DNA of 64,000 nucleotides from Meridianimaribacter flavus (GCF_004366715.1 NZ_SOQZ01000001.1:1-64000), one strand, 5' to 3'; shown: positions 25,735 to 36,820, counted from the first letter of the stretch. The notes: generated by a model not told the origin, from the letters alone. Made by a program: numbers and translations.

Positions 25735-27027
25735 TTATGCGTTCATCAACTCCTCAATCTCTTCTGCTTCAATTGGGATATTACCCATTAAGTTAAAAGG
25801 TTCTCCGCTTTCTTGGATTACCACATCATCTTCCAAACGAATACCAAGCCCTTCATCTGGAATATAAATACCAGGTTCTACGGTAAAGACCATGTTGGCT
25901 TGCATTGGTTCGTGTAGTAAACCATAATCGTGCGTATCTAAACCAATATGGTGACTGGTACCATGCATAAAGTATTTTTTATACGCAGGCCAATCAGGAT
26001 TTTCGTTCTGCACATCAGCTTTATCCAATAGTCCAAGACCTAATAATTCAGAGGTCATGAGCTTACCAACTTCAACATGGTAGTCTGCCCAAATAGTTCC
26101 TGGAACCAATAGTTTAGTCGCTTCATTTTTTACGCGTAACACTGCATTGTAAACCGCTTTTTGGCGTTCAGTATACTTTCCGTTTACAGGAATGGTACGG
26201 CTTAAATCACTAGAGTAATTCGCATATTCGGCAGCTGTATCAAACAGGATTAAATCTCCATCTTTACACTGTTGGTTGTTTTCAATATAGTGCAATACAT
26301 TAGCATTGTTTCCTGAAGCGATAATTGGTGTATACGCAAAACCTTTAGAACGATTTCTTAAGAATTCGTGCATCATTTCAGCTTCAATCTCAAACTCCCA
26401 AACACCAGGTTTCACAAACCCTAATACTCTACGAAACGCTTTTTCGGTAATATTACAAGCCTGCTGCATGAGTTCAATTTCTATTGGGTCTTTTACTGAG
26501 CGTAAACGTTGTAAAATAGGATTACTCTTGGCTACTGAATGCGCAGGATATTTATCTTTAAGCCATTTAGTAAAACGGTCTTCGCGTGTTTCAGTTTCTA
26601 CATTGGCTCTGTAATGTTCATTAGTATTTATATAAACCGTATCGCATTGCGTCATGACTTCGAACATAATTTTCTCTAAGTCTTGTAACCAATACACGGT
26701 TTTGATTCCGCTAGTTGTAAAAGCGGCTTCTTTTGTTAGTTTTTCACCTTCCCAAACTGCAATATGCGCGTTGGTTTCTTTTAAGAATAACATTTCACGA
26801 TGTTTAGGATTTGGACAATCAGGGAAAAGCACTAAAATGCTTTCTTCCTGATCTACTCCACTTAAATAAAAAATGTCTCTATGTTGCTCAAAAGGCATCG
26901 TGCTATCTGCACTTACAGGGTAGATGTCGTTACTATTAAAAACCGCCAAACTACTTGGTTTCATTTGCGATATAAAATTTTTACGGTTTTTTATAAAAAG
27001 TTTGCTATCTATTGGATGATATTTCAT
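25735..27027 (-). CDS. pepP: Xaa-Pro aminopeptidase
   Basis: 430 residues. The N-terminal creatinase-like domain (~1-170) is followed by the pita-bread M24 domain with the five metal ligands in LFDTAAEY, YSSDLSR, HGTSHHIG, FTVEPGIYIP and IRLEDDVV. It releases N-terminal residues that precede proline. Length is typical and there is no signal peptide. It is alone apart from the small downstream lipoprotein gene. Confidence 0.95.
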   Translation of the reverse strand: MKYHPIDSKLFIKNRKNFISQMKPSSLAVFNSNDIYPVSADSTMPFEQHRDIFYLSGVDQEESILVLFPDCPNPKHREMLFLKETNAHIAVWEGEKLTKEAAFTTSGIKTVYWLQDLEKIMFEVMTQCDTVYINTNEHYRANVETETREDRFTKWLKDKYPAHSVAKSNPILQRLRSVKDPIEIELMQQACNITEKAFRRVLGFVKPGVWEFEIEAEMMHEFLRNRSKGFAYTPIIASGNNANVLHYIENNQQCKDGDLILFDTAAEYANYSSDLSRTIPVNGKYTERQKAVYNAVLRVKNEATKLLVPGTIWADYHVEVGKLMTSELLGLGLLDKADVQNENPDWPAYKKYFMHGTSHHIGLDTHDYGLLHEPMQANMVFTVEPGIYIPDEGLGIRLEDDVVIQESGEPFNLMGNIPIEAEEIEELMNA

Positions 27028-27087
27028 AAGAAAAATTTATTTTTTTATTCCCTTGAAAATGGGAATCTTATTAATATTCAGTTATCT

Positions 27088-27156
27088 GTCACGCTGAGTT
27101 TATCTAACTGTTTTTCTATTAGATTAAAGCTTTAGATTCGACAAGCTCAACTAGAC
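27088..27156. repeat. Degenerate REP-like inverted repeat
   Basis: GTCACGCTGAGTTTATC (from 27088) and TTCGACAAGCTCAACTAGAC (27137-27156) are imperfect inverse copies, about 14 of 20 bases matching, of the GTCA...TGAGCTTGTCGAA family common in flavobacterial intergenic DNA. It lies in the 266-bp gap between the divergent pepP and BNR-protein genes; nothing else recognisable is there. Confidence 0.5.
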
Positions 27157-27293
27157 AATAACGTTTCATTTCTTCAAAAATAAGCAAACAAAAACGCAAG
27201 CCCAAGCTTGTTATGATATTCTGTTAAACTTTTAATCCAAATTTTGCAACTAGCAGTATTATCGTTAATTTTCATTCCAAGAAAACCAACATC

Positions 27294-30137
27294 ATGAAAT
27301 TTAAAAACACGCTCTTCTTAAGTACAGCACTTTTTTCACTTTTTTGCTTTAGTCAACAACCCTCAACCAATGCTGATGTTGTTGAAAAAGCGTTTCAACA
27401 AAAAAACAAATTAACTCAAAACTCATTGGTTAAAAACATTGTTTTTGAAAACATTGGACCTACTGTAATGAGTGGTCGTGTTACTGATGTTGATGTCAAC
27501 CCTAATGACCCAACCGAGTTTTATGTGGCTTATGCTTCAGGAGGTGTTTGGCATACAACAAACAACGGTTCAACCTTTACACCAATTCTAGATAATGCAA
27601 ACACACAAAACGTTGGAGATATTGCAGTAGACTGGAACAACAAAACCATATGGGTTGGTACAGGAGAAAATAATAGCTCTCGTTCATCTTATGCTGGAAT
27701 TGGAATTTTAAAATCGACTGATAATGGTAAAAACTGGACCAATGTAGGTTTAAAAGATTCTCATCATATTGGGCGAATTCTTATAAACCCTAATAATCCT
27801 AATGAGGTTATTATTGGTGTTACAGGACATTTATACTCTCCTAATCAAGAACGCGGAATTTACAAAACTACTGATGGTGGAAATACATGGTCACAAAAAT
27901 TATTTGTTGACGATATGAGTGGAATTATTGATGTGCAACATTCTCCTAACAACTTCAATATCATGTATGCTGCATCGTGGACTAAAGACAGAAAAGCTTG
28001 GAATTTTGATGGAAGCGGAAATAATTCTGCAATATATAAAAGTACTGATGCTGGAGAAACCTGGACTAAAATTTCAACTGAAAAAAGTGGTTTTCCAACA
28101 GGAACTGGAGTAGGTAGAATTGGTTTAGCTATATTTAATGACAATGTCGTTTATGCATTGCATGACAGTCAATTCCGAAGAACTTCTGAAGGTAAAAAAG
28201 AAACTTCAAACACGCTTTCAAAAGACGATTTTAAAACCATGACCACTGATGCGTTTTTAAAACTTGACGACAAAAAGCTAAACGAGTATTTAAAAACCAA
28301 CGGTTTTCAAGAAAAATACAGAGCACAAAACGTAAAGCAACTGGTAAGCAGTGGTACTGTAAAACCAATAGACTTAGCAAGATATCTTGAAGATGCTAAC
28401 TCCATGTTATTTGATACTCCTGTTGTTGGAGCTGAAGTCTACAAAAGTGAAGATGGTGGAGCAACTTGGAAAAAAACTCACAAAGATTACATTGACGATT
28501 TATACTATAGTTATGGTTATTATTTTGGAGAAATACGCGTTGACCCACAAGATGTAAATGGTATTTACATTTTAGGCGTACCAATTTTAAAATCAAAAGA
28601 TGGTGGAGCAACTTTTAAATCTATTAGTGCAGAAAACGTTCATAGCGATCACCAAGCACTTTGGGTAAACCCTAAAAAATCTGGTCATTTAATTAATGGT
28701 AATGATGGTGGTTTAAACATGAGCTATGACGATGGTGAAAGTTGGGAAAAACTTAATGTAAATTCAGTAGGCCAGTTTTACACTATCAATGTAGATAATG
28801 CAAGTCCTTACAACGTTTATGGAGGATTGCAAGACAATGGTGTTTGGGTTGGATCTCATACTGCAAGAGAAGATAAAAGTTGGCATCAAAGTGGTCAATA
28901 TCCATGGAAAAGTATCATGGGAGGAGATGGTATGCAAGTACAAATTGACAGTAGAAACCACAACATCGTTTACACTGGTTATCAATTTGGAAACTATTTT
29001 AGATTAAATCTAGAAACTAACGACCAAGCTTATATTCAACCAAAACACGAATTAGGAGAAAACCCTTATCGTTTTAACTGGCAAACGCCTATTTTACTAT
29101 CACCTCACAATCAAGACATCTTGTATTTAGGAGGAAACAAGTTAATGCGCTCCATGAATCAAGGAACCGATTGGCAAGCCATAAGTGGTGATTTAACCAA
29201 TGGTGGAAAAAAAGGAAATGTTGCCTACGGAACCTTAACAACTATTAGCGAGTCACCTTTTCAATTCGGACTAATTTACACAGGTAGTGATGATGGTCTT
29301 GTACAAATCACTAAAGATGCTGGCGGAAGTTGGCAAAACATATCAAGCACATTCCCTAAAGACCTTTGGGTAAGTCGTGTTATTGCTTCGCAACACAAAA
29401 AAGAACGTGTTTATGCTACGTTGAATGGTTATCGTTGGGACGACTTTAAAGTGTATGCCTATATGAGTAACGACTATGGAAAAACTTGGAAAAATATCGG
29501 TTCAAACATTCCTGCTTCTCCTGTAAACGTTATTAAAGAAGACCCTAAAAACGAAAACATCCTGTACTTAGGAACCGATAATGGAGCTTATGTATCTTTT
29601 GATATGGGAAACTCATGGGAAGCGTTTAGTAATGGCTTACCTAATGTTGCTGTTCATGATATTGTTATTCAACCTGAAGCAAATGATTTGCTATTAGGAA
29701 CGCATGGTCGTAGCATCTATAAAACCAATATTGCGCATTTACAGCAAATGAACTCTAAAATGCAAACCAATGCTATTACCTTATTTGATGTAAACGATGT
29801 AAGACACTCTTCGCGTTGGGGAAGTTCTTGGGGACAATGGTACGATACTTTTGAACCTGAAATTGAAATTGCATTTTATTCAAACTCATCTGAACCTAAG
29901 AACATAAAAATTGTATCAGAAAATAATTCTGAATTAAATACTATTAAAATCACTTCAAGTAAAGGATTCAATTACGCTAGCTACGATTTAACTATAACCG
30001 AAAAAGGTAAAAAAGCATTAGAAAAAGAAAACTCTAGCTTAGACATTAACAAATCTGAAAACGGAAAGTACTATTTACCAAAAGGAACTTATACTGTTCA
30101 AATTGATGGCACAAGTACTAAGTTTGAAATAAAATAA
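27294..30137 (+). CDS. Secreted BNR/VPS10-type beta-propeller protein
   Basis: 947 residues. A signal peptide (MKFKNTLFLSTALFSLFCFS) is followed by many sialidase-type repeats with Asp-box-like motifs (STDNGKNWT, TTDGGNTWS, STDAGETWT, SEDGGATWK, TKDAGGSWQ, SNDYGKTWK). These indicate one or two large beta propellers as in sortilin/VPS10 and exo-xyloglucanase-like proteins. The last ~100 residues are a separate small domain. No catalytic residues can be assigned. It is followed without a gap by an AraC gene. Confidence 0.9.
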   Translation: MKFKNTLFLSTALFSLFCFSQQPSTNADVVEKAFQQKNKLTQNSLVKNIVFENIGPTVMSGRVTDVDVNPNDPTEFYVAYASGGVWHTTNNGSTFTPILDNANTQNVGDIAVDWNNKTIWVGTGENNSSRSSYAGIGILKSTDNGKNWTNVGLKDSHHIGRILINPNNPNEVIIGVTGHLYSPNQERGIYKTTDGGNTWSQKLFVDDMSGIIDVQHSPNNFNIMYAASWTKDRKAWNFDGSGNNSAIYKSTDAGETWTKISTEKSGFPTGTGVGRIGLAIFNDNVVYALHDSQFRRTSEGKKETSNTLSKDDFKTMTTDAFLKLDDKKLNEYLKTNGFQEKYRAQNVKQLVSSGTVKPIDLARYLEDANSMLFDTPVVGAEVYKSEDGGATWKKTHKDYIDDLYYSYGYYFGEIRVDPQDVNGIYILGVPILKSKDGGATFKSISAENVHSDHQALWVNPKKSGHLINGNDGGLNMSYDDGESWEKLNVNSVGQFYTINVDNASPYNVYGGLQDNGVWVGSHTAREDKSWHQSGQYPWKSIMGGDGMQVQIDSRNHNIVYTGYQFGNYFRLNLETNDQAYIQPKHELGENPYRFNWQTPILLSPHNQDILYLGGNKLMRSMNQGTDWQAISGDLTNGGKKGNVAYGTLTTISESPFQFGLIYTGSDDGLVQITKDAGGSWQNISSTFPKDLWVSRVIASQHKKERVYATLNGYRWDDFKVYAYMSNDYGKTWKNIGSNIPASPVNVIKEDPKNENILYLGTDNGAYVSFDMGNSWEAFSNGLPNVAVHDIVIQPEANDLLLGTHGRSIYKTNIAHLQQMNSKMQTNAITLFDVNDVRHSSRWGSSWGQWYDTFEPEIEIAFYSNSSEPKNIKIVSENNSELNTIKITSSKGFNYASYDLTITEKGKKALEKENSSLDINKSENGKYYLPKGTYTVQIDGTSTKFEIK

Positions 30138-30979
30138 TGCATGAAAACGAACACTATTTTACTGTAAAACCAAATAATAAGGCTTTACAGCAATACATTG
30201 CATATTATTATTTTAATGCCTCTAATACTGAAGGTTTTGTTAAGTCGTACATTTTTTATCCACATTATAGAAATGCTATAACAGTTTACAAGCAATCTAA
30301 AATTAGTTTCTCTGGTTCAGAGTCAAGAGTAACGCCTTGTGCAAAACAGTCTTTTGAGATTATTTATACTGGTATTCATTTAACTGCAAGATCAGGAATT
30401 ATACAAGCGCCTTTTGATAAAATAGGAATTGTGTTTCAGCCTTTAGGCTTAAATCATTTTTTGTCACAACCCTTATCAACAGTTGTCACAGAGACTCCAA
30501 AAGTGAATTTTGATTATTTCGGAAAAGACTTTGAGCAAGTACTAACTCAGGTTTACAGCACTAATTCAACCCGTGAAAAAGCAAACCTATTAGACGCTTT
30601 TTTCAGCTCTAAAATTACTCATTTCCAAGATGAGCTATTTTTAAAAGCTGTTGATTTACTATTCAAAACAGAGTTAAATATACAAGAGGTTTCAAATACT
30701 TTAGGAATCAACCGAAAAACCCTGTTGCGTTTATTTCAAAAACACTTAAACTGTTCTCCTAAAGCGTTTTCTACGCTCATAAAATTTAGAAAAGCTATTG
30801 ACATTTATCAAAAGCAAAAACCAGCTTTAACCGATTTGGCTTATCAAAACGACTATTATGATCAAGCCGATTTTATCAAACACTTTAAAAAAGTAACTGG
30901 ATTTAACCCAAAAGCCTTTTTTGGCAATTTATCTCATCTTGGTACAGAAGATACCTTTTGGACTATTTTAAATTCGTAA
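30137..30979 (+). CDS. AraC-family transcriptional regulator
   Basis: 280 residues. The N-terminal ~150 residues resemble the DUF6597-like cupin/ligand domain of AraC proteins. The C-terminal ~100 residues carry two helix-turn-helix motifs (NIQEVSNTLGINRKTLLRLF and LTDLAYQNDYYDQADFIKHF...GFNPKAFF). Its ATG overlaps the stop of the BNR-protein gene (TAATG), so the two are translationally coupled. The target is probably local, such as the esterase or BNR genes, but unknown. Confidence 0.92.
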   Translation: MHENEHYFTVKPNNKALQQYIAYYYFNASNTEGFVKSYIFYPHYRNAITVYKQSKISFSGSESRVTPCAKQSFEIIYTGIHLTARSGIIQAPFDKIGIVFQPLGLNHFLSQPLSTVVTETPKVNFDYFGKDFEQVLTQVYSTNSTREKANLLDAFFSSKITHFQDELFLKAVDLLFKTELNIQEVSNTLGINRKTLLRLFQKHLNCSPKAFSTLIKFRKAIDIYQKQKPALTDLAYQNDYYDQADFIKHFKKVTGFNPKAFFGNLSHLGTEDTFWTILNS

Positions 30980-31044
30980 ACATTTCAAAAGTTAAAGATT
31001 GAGACACTGTCCCATTTCTACAATTTTTTAATCATAACAACTGC

Positions 31045-31052
31045 TAGTTTTG
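31045..31052 (+). promoter_or_regulatory. Predicted -7 box of the esterase gene
   Basis: TAGTTTTG, exact TAnnTTTG, ends 28 nt before the ATG at 31081 and only 4 nt before the alternative ATG at 31057, which favours the downstream start. Confidence 0.4.
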
Positions 31053-31080
31053 CTTTATGATTATAAAACTCATCTCATCA

Positions 31081-32295
31081 ATGAAACGAACAATTGCATT
31101 TATTATCGTGCTTTTTTTAAGCTATTCAACGGTAGCTCAAGAATACTCAGGCACTTCAAAAACACACACAATCGCATCTAAAGTTTTTGAAGACGCTCGC
31201 GAAATAAGAGTGTTTTTACCCTATTCATACACTGCATCGCAAGAGCAAACTTATCCTACTATTTATTTATTTGACGCACAATTTGACGCCATGTTTGATA
31301 TGACTAGTGGCATTACAGATTACTTGGCTCAAATTGGTGAACTTACCGAGTTTATAATTGTTGGTATTAAAACCAAACATAGACCTAGAGAGTTTACACC
31401 AAAAAGTATCGATGAACGCACTGTTTCCGATTGGGAAAACACTGAAATTGGTAAAGCCTATCTATTGGAAAATTATTTATTACAAGAGGTGTTTCCGCTT
31501 GTTGAATCATCATATAGAACAAAGCCTTTGCGTTTAGCTATAGGTCATTCTTTAGGCGGAACTTTTGTGCTGAATTCTATATTATCGCATCCCGAAATGT
31601 TCAAAGGCATTATTGCAATTAGTCCAAACGTTTCCTACGATTATGAACAATTAGTGCATCGATTCGATGCTTATTTCAAAACTCATGACACGCTCAACAA
31701 ATTCATTTTTGTAAGCGCAGGAACTGTTGGAAATATGGAAAATAGATTTGCTGCATCATTAAAAAAATTAGATGATGTTATTTCCTATCATAAACCAAAA
31801 GGTCTTAAATACAACTACAAAGTCTTTCAAGATGAAAACCACTCTACTTCACCTTTACCAACAATATCACAAGGACTGATGGCTTTTGGTGACCTTTGGG
31901 TAATGAGTGAAACTCAAAAACAAAATTATTTAAACGATGATAAACAAAGCTTTTTAAGTCATCTTAAAGCATTTTATTCTGACTTGTCCGATTGGGCAGG
32001 ATTTGAAGTTTTGCCCACTGTTGATGAAGCTAACATGTTTGGCTATGATTGTTTAAATAAAGATCCAAAAGCTGCTCTCAACGTTTTTGATTGGGCTTTA
32101 AATCTTTATCCAAATGATGCAAACTTACATGATAGTAAAGCTGAAGCTTATGAAAAAAACGGAGACTTAAAAAATGCAAAATTATACTACAAAAAAGCCT
32201 TGAACGTTCTAGAAAAAAATAAAGCAACATTGCATCCTGAAGACTATGCGTTTTATCTTGAAAAGTTCACAGAGCATTTAAAAAAATTGGATTAA
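31081..32295 (+). CDS. Secreted esterase (Fes/IroE-like) with C-terminal TPR
   Basis: 404 residues from the ATG at 31081, where a clean signal peptide begins (MKRTIAFIIVLFLSYSTVAQ); an ATG at 31057 adds eight residues. The alpha/beta-hydrolase domain of the putative-esterase family (~30-290) has the nucleophile elbow GHSLGG and a likely catalytic His in DENHSTSP. Residues ~335-400 form one or two TPR units (PNDANLHDSKAEAYEKNGDL...). Relatives hydrolyse enterobactin-type or small acyl esters; the substrate here is unknown. Confidence 0.9.
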   Translation: MKRTIAFIIVLFLSYSTVAQEYSGTSKTHTIASKVFEDAREIRVFLPYSYTASQEQTYPTIYLFDAQFDAMFDMTSGITDYLAQIGELTEFIIVGIKTKHRPREFTPKSIDERTVSDWENTEIGKAYLLENYLLQEVFPLVESSYRTKPLRLAIGHSLGGTFVLNSILSHPEMFKGIIAISPNVSYDYEQLVHRFDAYFKTHDTLNKFIFVSAGTVGNMENRFAASLKKLDDVISYHKPKGLKYNYKVFQDENHSTSPLPTISQGLMAFGDLWVMSETQKQNYLNDDKQSFLSHLKAFYSDLSDWAGFEVLPTVDEANMFGYDCLNKDPKAALNVFDWALNLYPNDANLHDSKAEAYEKNGDLKNAKLYYKKALNVLEKNKATLHPEDYAFYLEKFTEHLKKLD

Positions 32296-32342
32296 ACGTA
32301 CTTTTCTTAGTATTTTAGAGTTATAAAGAAAAACCAAATCTC

Positions 32343-33212
32343 ATGAAAACTCTAAATCTTTTTACTTGTTTAATGTGTCTACTATTGTTTGCGTGCAGTG
32401 AAGATAATGATGACACTCAACAACCAAACAATCCAAATTTAGTCATAAAACTAAAATTTGACCCAAACCAAGAACGATTAAACAATATTGGAGAACCAGC
32501 AACTATTCCATCAGGAAATGCTGCACAGTCGCCAAACGTAAACCGTATGAGTGCCAACTATATTGAATTGGCTCCTGGAGCATTTACAGCGCTTGGTGAT
32601 GGTGAAGTTATTTTTTCAGGAGACGAAACAACTGCTGGAGGAAACAATGCAATTAACTTCCAAAATGCTCAGTTTGCTGGTGACAATGAAACCTTTTTAA
32701 CTATCCCTCTAAGTGATGTCACAGCAGGAACTTATGAGTGGGTTCGTGTCTCATTAGCTTACCAAGAAGGAGAAATTGATTTTCTATTAAATGGTACAGA
32801 TTATACTGGTACCTTAGGTAGTTTTGTAGGCTACAATACCTACATCACATCTTTTGATTTGAATGGTGAAACCATAGACGTAAATGGAAATAGACTACAA
32901 GGCTTTTGGGCTTTTGAAGCCGAAGGGTTTGTTACCCAAGGACAAGCTCCAGAAGGTGCTACAACAGTTCCAAACCCATTATTTGACTCATCACCTATAC
33001 CTCAAGGGTCTTGTGTGGTTACTGGTGAGTTTGAAAATGGATTTACTATAACAGGAAATGAAACCCAAGATATTGTAGTAACATTATCATTTTCAATAAA
33101 CAACAGTTTTGAATGGACCGAAGTTAACGCTGACGGAAAATACGAACCAAGTACTGGAGAGCAAGTGGTTGATATGGGACTTCGTGGATTAATTCCTATG
33201 GTTTCAAATTAA
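32343..33212 (+). CDS. Unrecognised lipoprotein
   Basis: 289 residues. The lipobox CLLLFAC (Cys ~18) is followed by an acidic/Asn-rich spacer and a beta-rich, Gly/Thr/Asn-rich domain with no identifiable catalytic motif. C-terminal strands (GEFENGFTITGN...VVTLSFSINNSFEW) recall small Ig- or calycin-like adhesin domains of Bacteroidota exoproteins. It follows the esterase gene by 47 bp on the same strand. I do not recognise a named family. Confidence 0.8.
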   Translation: MKTLNLFTCLMCLLLFACSEDNDDTQQPNNPNLVIKLKFDPNQERLNNIGEPATIPSGNAAQSPNVNRMSANYIELAPGAFTALGDGEVIFSGDETTAGGNNAINFQNAQFAGDNETFLTIPLSDVTAGTYEWVRVSLAYQEGEIDFLLNGTDYTGTLGSFVGYNTYITSFDLNGETIDVNGNRLQGFWAFEAEGFVTQGQAPEGATTVPNPLFDSSPIPQGSCVVTGEFENGFTITGNETQDIVVTLSFSINNSFEWTEVNADGKYEPSTGEQVVDMGLRGLIPMVSN

Positions 33213-33258
33213 TTTCTGTTTAAAATCATTCTAAATACACAATTATAACGTTTGAGCT

Positions 33259-33289
33259 TTGTCTAAAACAGCAATGTAGCTTATCTTTG
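33259..33289 (+). promoter_or_regulatory. Promoter of sdhCAB
   Basis: A -33 TTG (33259-33261) is followed by 20 nt and -7 TATCTTTG (33282-33289), a full consensus promoter 25 nt before the sdhC ATG. Confidence 0.65.
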
Positions 33290-33314
33290 TTGGGATAAAA
33301 ATTAAACTTCAACA

Positions 33315-33989
33315 ATGAGCGGAATTCTAAATTCTTCGATTGGAAGAAAATTTGCCATGGCACTTTCGGCATTCTTCCTTATGATTTTCTTATTACAGCA
33401 TTTTGCGATTAATATTCTTTCAGTTTTTAGTGCAGACGCATTTAACGAAGCTTCTCATTTTATGGGAACGTTTTGGGCTGTACAGTATTTATTGCAACCT
33501 GTATTAATTTTTGGTGTAATCTTTCACTTTGTGATGGGTTTTGTACTAGAAATTAAAAACAACAAAGCAAGACAAATAAGCTATGCTAAAAACAATGGAG
33601 CTGCAAATTCATCTTGGATGAGCCGCAACATGATTTGGAGTGGTTTAGCAATTTTAGCTTTTATAGTGCTTCACTTTATTGATTTCTGGATTCCGGAGAT
33701 TAATACAAAATATATTGTTGGTGATATGTCTGGTATGCACAATGGTGAGTTCAGATACTTTCACGAATTAGTAGAAAAATTCCATAGTCCACTTCGTGTT
33801 GGAGCTTATGTAGTAGCATTTGTGTTTTTAGCATTGCACTTACTGCATGGTTTTAATTCGGCATTTCAATCGGTTGGTGCTAACAACAAGTACACAAAAG
33901 GATTGAAAACATTTAGTAAAATTTATGCAATAGGTATTCCAGCAGGATTCATCTTTATTGCATTGTTTCATCATTTAACAGGACATTAA
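33315..33989 (+). CDS. sdhC: Succinate dehydrogenase cytochrome b subunit
   Basis: 224 residues, five predicted membrane helices (~12-33, 52-75, 105-122, 160-180, 198-218) and several membrane His for haem b, matching the single-subunit, di-haem type B anchor of the Bacteroidota complex II. It binds quinone and anchors SdhA and SdhB. First gene of sdhCAB. Confidence 0.96.
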   Translation: MSGILNSSIGRKFAMALSAFFLMIFLLQHFAINILSVFSADAFNEASHFMGTFWAVQYLLQPVLIFGVIFHFVMGFVLEIKNNKARQISYAKNNGAANSSWMSRNMIWSGLAILAFIVLHFIDFWIPEINTKYIVGDMSGMHNGEFRYFHELVEKFHSPLRVGAYVVAFVFLALHLLHGFNSAFQSVGANNKYTKGLKTFSKIYAIGIPAGFIFIALFHHLTGH

Positions 33990-33999
33990 AATATCTAAT

Positions 34000-36012
34000 A
34001 TGGCTTTAGATTCTAAAATACCTCAAGGTCCAATTGCAGACAAATGGACAAATTATAAAAATCATATCAATCTTGTTAACCCAGCAAACAAGCGTCTTAT
34101 TGATGTTATTGTTGTTGGTACAGGATTAGCAGGTGGTTCTGCTGCTGCAACTTTAGCAGAGCTAGGCTACAATGTAAAAGCATTTTGCTTTCAAGATTCA
34201 CCAAGACGTGCGCACTCTATTGCGGCTCAAGGTGGTATTAATGCAGCAAAAAACTATCAAGGAGATGGTGACTCTACATACCGATTATTTTACGATACTG
34301 TAAAAGGTGGTGATTACCGTTCTCGTGAAGCAAACGTATACCGTTTGGCTGAGGTTTCAGCAAATATTATTGACCAATGTGTGGCGCAAGGTGTGCCTTT
34401 TGCACGTGAGTATGGTGGACTTTTAGACAACCGTTCTTTTGGTGGTGTATTAGTATCGCGTACATTTTATGCAGCAGGTCAAACAGGTCAGCAGTTATTA
34501 TTAGGTGCTTACTCTGCTATGAACCGCCAAATTGGTCGTGGAAAAATAAAAATGTACAACCGTCACGAAATGCTAGATGTTGTTATCGTTGATGGTAAAG
34601 CACGTGGAATTATAACACGTAATTTAATTACAGGTGAAATAGAAAGACATTCAGCACACGCTGTTGTTTTAGGAACAGGTGGTTATGGTAACGTATTCTT
34701 CTTATCAACTAATGCGATGGGAAGTAATGTTACTGCAGCTTGGAAAGCTCACAAACGTGGTGCTTACTTCGCTAACCCTTGTTATACACAAATTCACCCA
34801 ACATGTATTCCGGTTTCTGGAGATCATCAGTCTAAACTAACGTTAATGTCTGAATCTTTAAGAAATGATGGTCGTATTTGGGTACCAAAGCACATGAAAG
34901 ATGTAGAAGCTATTAGAGCTGGTCAATTAAAACCAACACAAATAGCTGAAGAAGATAGAGATTATTATCTAGAGCGTCGTTATCCAGCGTTTGGTAACCT
35001 TGTACCTCGTGATGTTGCTTCTCGTGCAGCTAAAGAGCGTTGCGATGCTGGTTACGGAGTAAATGCAACTGGAGAAGCCGTTTATTTAGATTTTGCTTCG
35101 GCAATTCAACGTTACGGAAAAGAGCAAGCGCACATTAAAGGTTTAGATGAAAACGATGCAGCTTTGGTAAAAAAGTTAGGTCAAGAAGTTGTAAGAGTTA
35201 AGTATGGTAACTTATTCCAGATGTACGAAAAAATCGTAGATCAAAACCCATACGAAACACCAATGATGATTTATCCTGCGGTACACTATACTATGGGAGG
35301 AATTTGGGTAGATTATAACTTAATGACAACCGTACCTGGATTATATGCTATTGGAGAAGCTAACTTCTCTGATCATGGTGCTAACCGTCTTGGTGCTTCG
35401 GCATTAATGCAAGGTTTAGCTGATGGTTACTTTGTATTACCATACACCATTGGAGATTATCTAGCTGATGATATTAGAACAGGACCTATTTCTACAGACA
35501 CTAAAGAGTTTGAAGAAGCAGAGAAAAATGTAAAAGATAGAATAGCAAGTTTAATCAACAACAACGGATCACATTCAGTAGATTACTTCCACAAGAAATT
35601 AGGAAAAATCATGTGGAACAAAGTAGGAATGTCTCGTAACGAAAAAGGATTAAAAGAAGCTATTGAAGAGATTTCAACACTTCGTAAAGAGTTCTGGGCA
35701 GATGTAAAAGTTCCAGGAACAGCTGATGAATACAACGAAGAACTTGCAAAAGCAGGTCGTGTAGCAGACTTTTTAGAGTTAGGAGAATTATTTGCTAAAG
35801 ATGCTTTACACAGAACAGAGTCTTGTGGAGGTCACTTTAGAGAAGAGTCTGTTGAAGAAGACGGTCCTCAAAAAGGTGAAGCAAAACGTGATGACGAAAA
35901 CTTTACGTATGTAGCAGCTTGGGAATACAAAGGAGAACCTAAAGATGCAGTGCTTCATAAAGAAGACTTGGAATTTAAAGATATTGAATTAAAACAACGT
36001 TCGTATAAATAA
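34000..36012 (+). CDS. sdhA: Succinate dehydrogenase flavoprotein subunit
   Basis: 670 residues. The FAD-binding [10 protein letters not shown] and the covalent-FAD histidine motif [13 protein letters not shown] are at the N-terminus; the capping and active-site regions ([29 protein letters not shown]) follow. It oxidises succinate to fumarate in the TCA cycle. It starts 10 bp after sdhC. Length and motifs are normal for the type B enzyme. Confidence 0.98.
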   Translation: MALDSKIPQGPIADKWTNYKNHINLVNPANKRLIDVIVVGTGLAGGSAAATLAELGYNVKAFCFQDSPRRAHSIAAQGGINAAKNYQGDGDSTYRLFYDTVKGGDYRSREANVYRLAEVSANIIDQCVAQGVPFAREYGGLLDNRSFGGVLVSRTFYAAGQTGQQLLLGAYSAMNRQIGRGKIKMYNRHEMLDVVIVDGKARGIITRNLITGEIERHSAHAVVLGTGGYGNVFFLSTNAMGSNVTAAWKAHKRGAYFANPCYTQIHPTCIPVSGDHQSKLTLMSESLRNDGRIWVPKHMKDVEAIRAGQLKPTQIAEEDRDYYLERRYPAFGNLVPRDVASRAAKERCDAGYGVNATGEAVYLDFASAIQRYGKEQAHIKGLDENDAALVKKLGQEVVRVKYGNLFQMYEKIVDQNPYETPMMIYPAVHYTMGGIWVDYNLMTTVPGLYAIGEANFSDHGANRLGASALMQGLADGYFVLPYTIGDYLADDIRTGPISTDTKEFEEAEKNVKDRIASLINNNGSHSVDYFHKKLGKIMWNKVGMSRNEKGLKEAIEEISTLRKEFWADVKVPGTADEYNEELAKAGRVADFLELGELFAKDALHRTESCGGHFREESVEEDGPQKGEAKRDDENFTYVAAWEYKGEPKDAVLHKEDLEFKDIELKQRSYK

Positions 36013-36020
36013 GAAAGACT

Positions 36021-36767
36021 ATGAATTTAACCTTAAAAATTTGGCGTCAGAAGAACGCAAGCGATAAAGGAAAAATGGTAGATTATTCAGTAAGTGATAT
36101 TTCACCAGATATGTCTTTCCTTGAAATGTTAGATGTTTTAAACGAACAACTTATCGAGCAAGGTGAACAGCCTGTAGCTTTCGATCATGACTGTCGTGAA
36201 GGTATTTGTGGTATGTGTTCACTTTATATTAACGGAGAAGCACATGGACCAGATCGTGGTGTAACAACGTGTCAGTTACACATGCGTATGTTTAAAGATG
36301 GTGATACCATTACTATAGAGCCATTTAGAGCAACAGCTTTCCCAGTAATTAAGGATTTAGTTGTAGATAGAAGTGCTTTTGATCGTGTACAACATGCAGG
36401 AGGATTTATTTCTGTAAACACCTCTGGTAATACTATTGATGCTAACGCCATTCCTGTAAATAAGCACGATGCAGATGATGCATTTGCTGCTGCAACATGT
36501 ATTGGTTGTGGTGCTTGTGTAGCGAGTTGTAAAAACTCGTCTGCAATGTTATTTGTTGGAGCTAAAGTATCGCAGTTTGCATTATTACCACAAGGTCAAG
36601 TTGAAGCAACTGATCGTGTACTAAACATGGTGAAGCAAATGGATGAAGAAGGCTTTGGAAACTGTACTAATACAGGTGCATGTGAAGTTGAGTGCCCAAA
36701 AGGTATTTCTCTTGAAAACATTGCTCGTATGAACCGCGAATACTTAAAAGCGGCTTTTAAAGGCTAA
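36021..36767 (+). CDS. sdhB: Succinate dehydrogenase iron-sulfur subunit
   Basis: 248 residues. The [2Fe-2S] ferredoxin domain has [14 protein letters not shown] and a downstream Cys (TTCQLH). The C-terminal domain has [11 protein letters not shown] for [4Fe-4S] and [14 protein letters not shown] for the [3Fe-4S] centre. It passes electrons from SdhA to the quinone site in SdhC. Last gene of the operon. Confidence 0.98.
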   Translation: MNLTLKIWRQKNASDKGKMVDYSVSDISPDMSFLEMLDVLNEQLIEQGEQPVAFDHDCREGICGMCSLYINGEAHGPDRGVTTCQLHMRMFKDGDTITIEPFRATAFPVIKDLVVDRSAFDRVQHAGGFISVNTSGNTIDANAIPVNKHDADDAFAAATCIGCGACVASCKNSSAMLFVGAKVSQFALLPQGQVEATDRVLNMVKQMDEEGFGNCTNTGACEVECPKGISLENIARMNREYLKAAFKG

Positions 36768-36777
36768 AAGTGAAGCT

Positions 36778-36800
36778 GTCAGACTTAGCTTGTCGAAGTC
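36778..36800. repeat. REP-like GTCAGACTTAGCTTGTCGAAGTC element
   Basis: A single arm of the GCTTGTCGAAG repeat family, with an internal GACTT...AAGTC inverted repeat, 10 bp after the sdhB stop. Related to the longer element at 27088. Confidence 0.45.
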
Positions 36801-36820
36801 TTCAAACTTATATAAAATCA

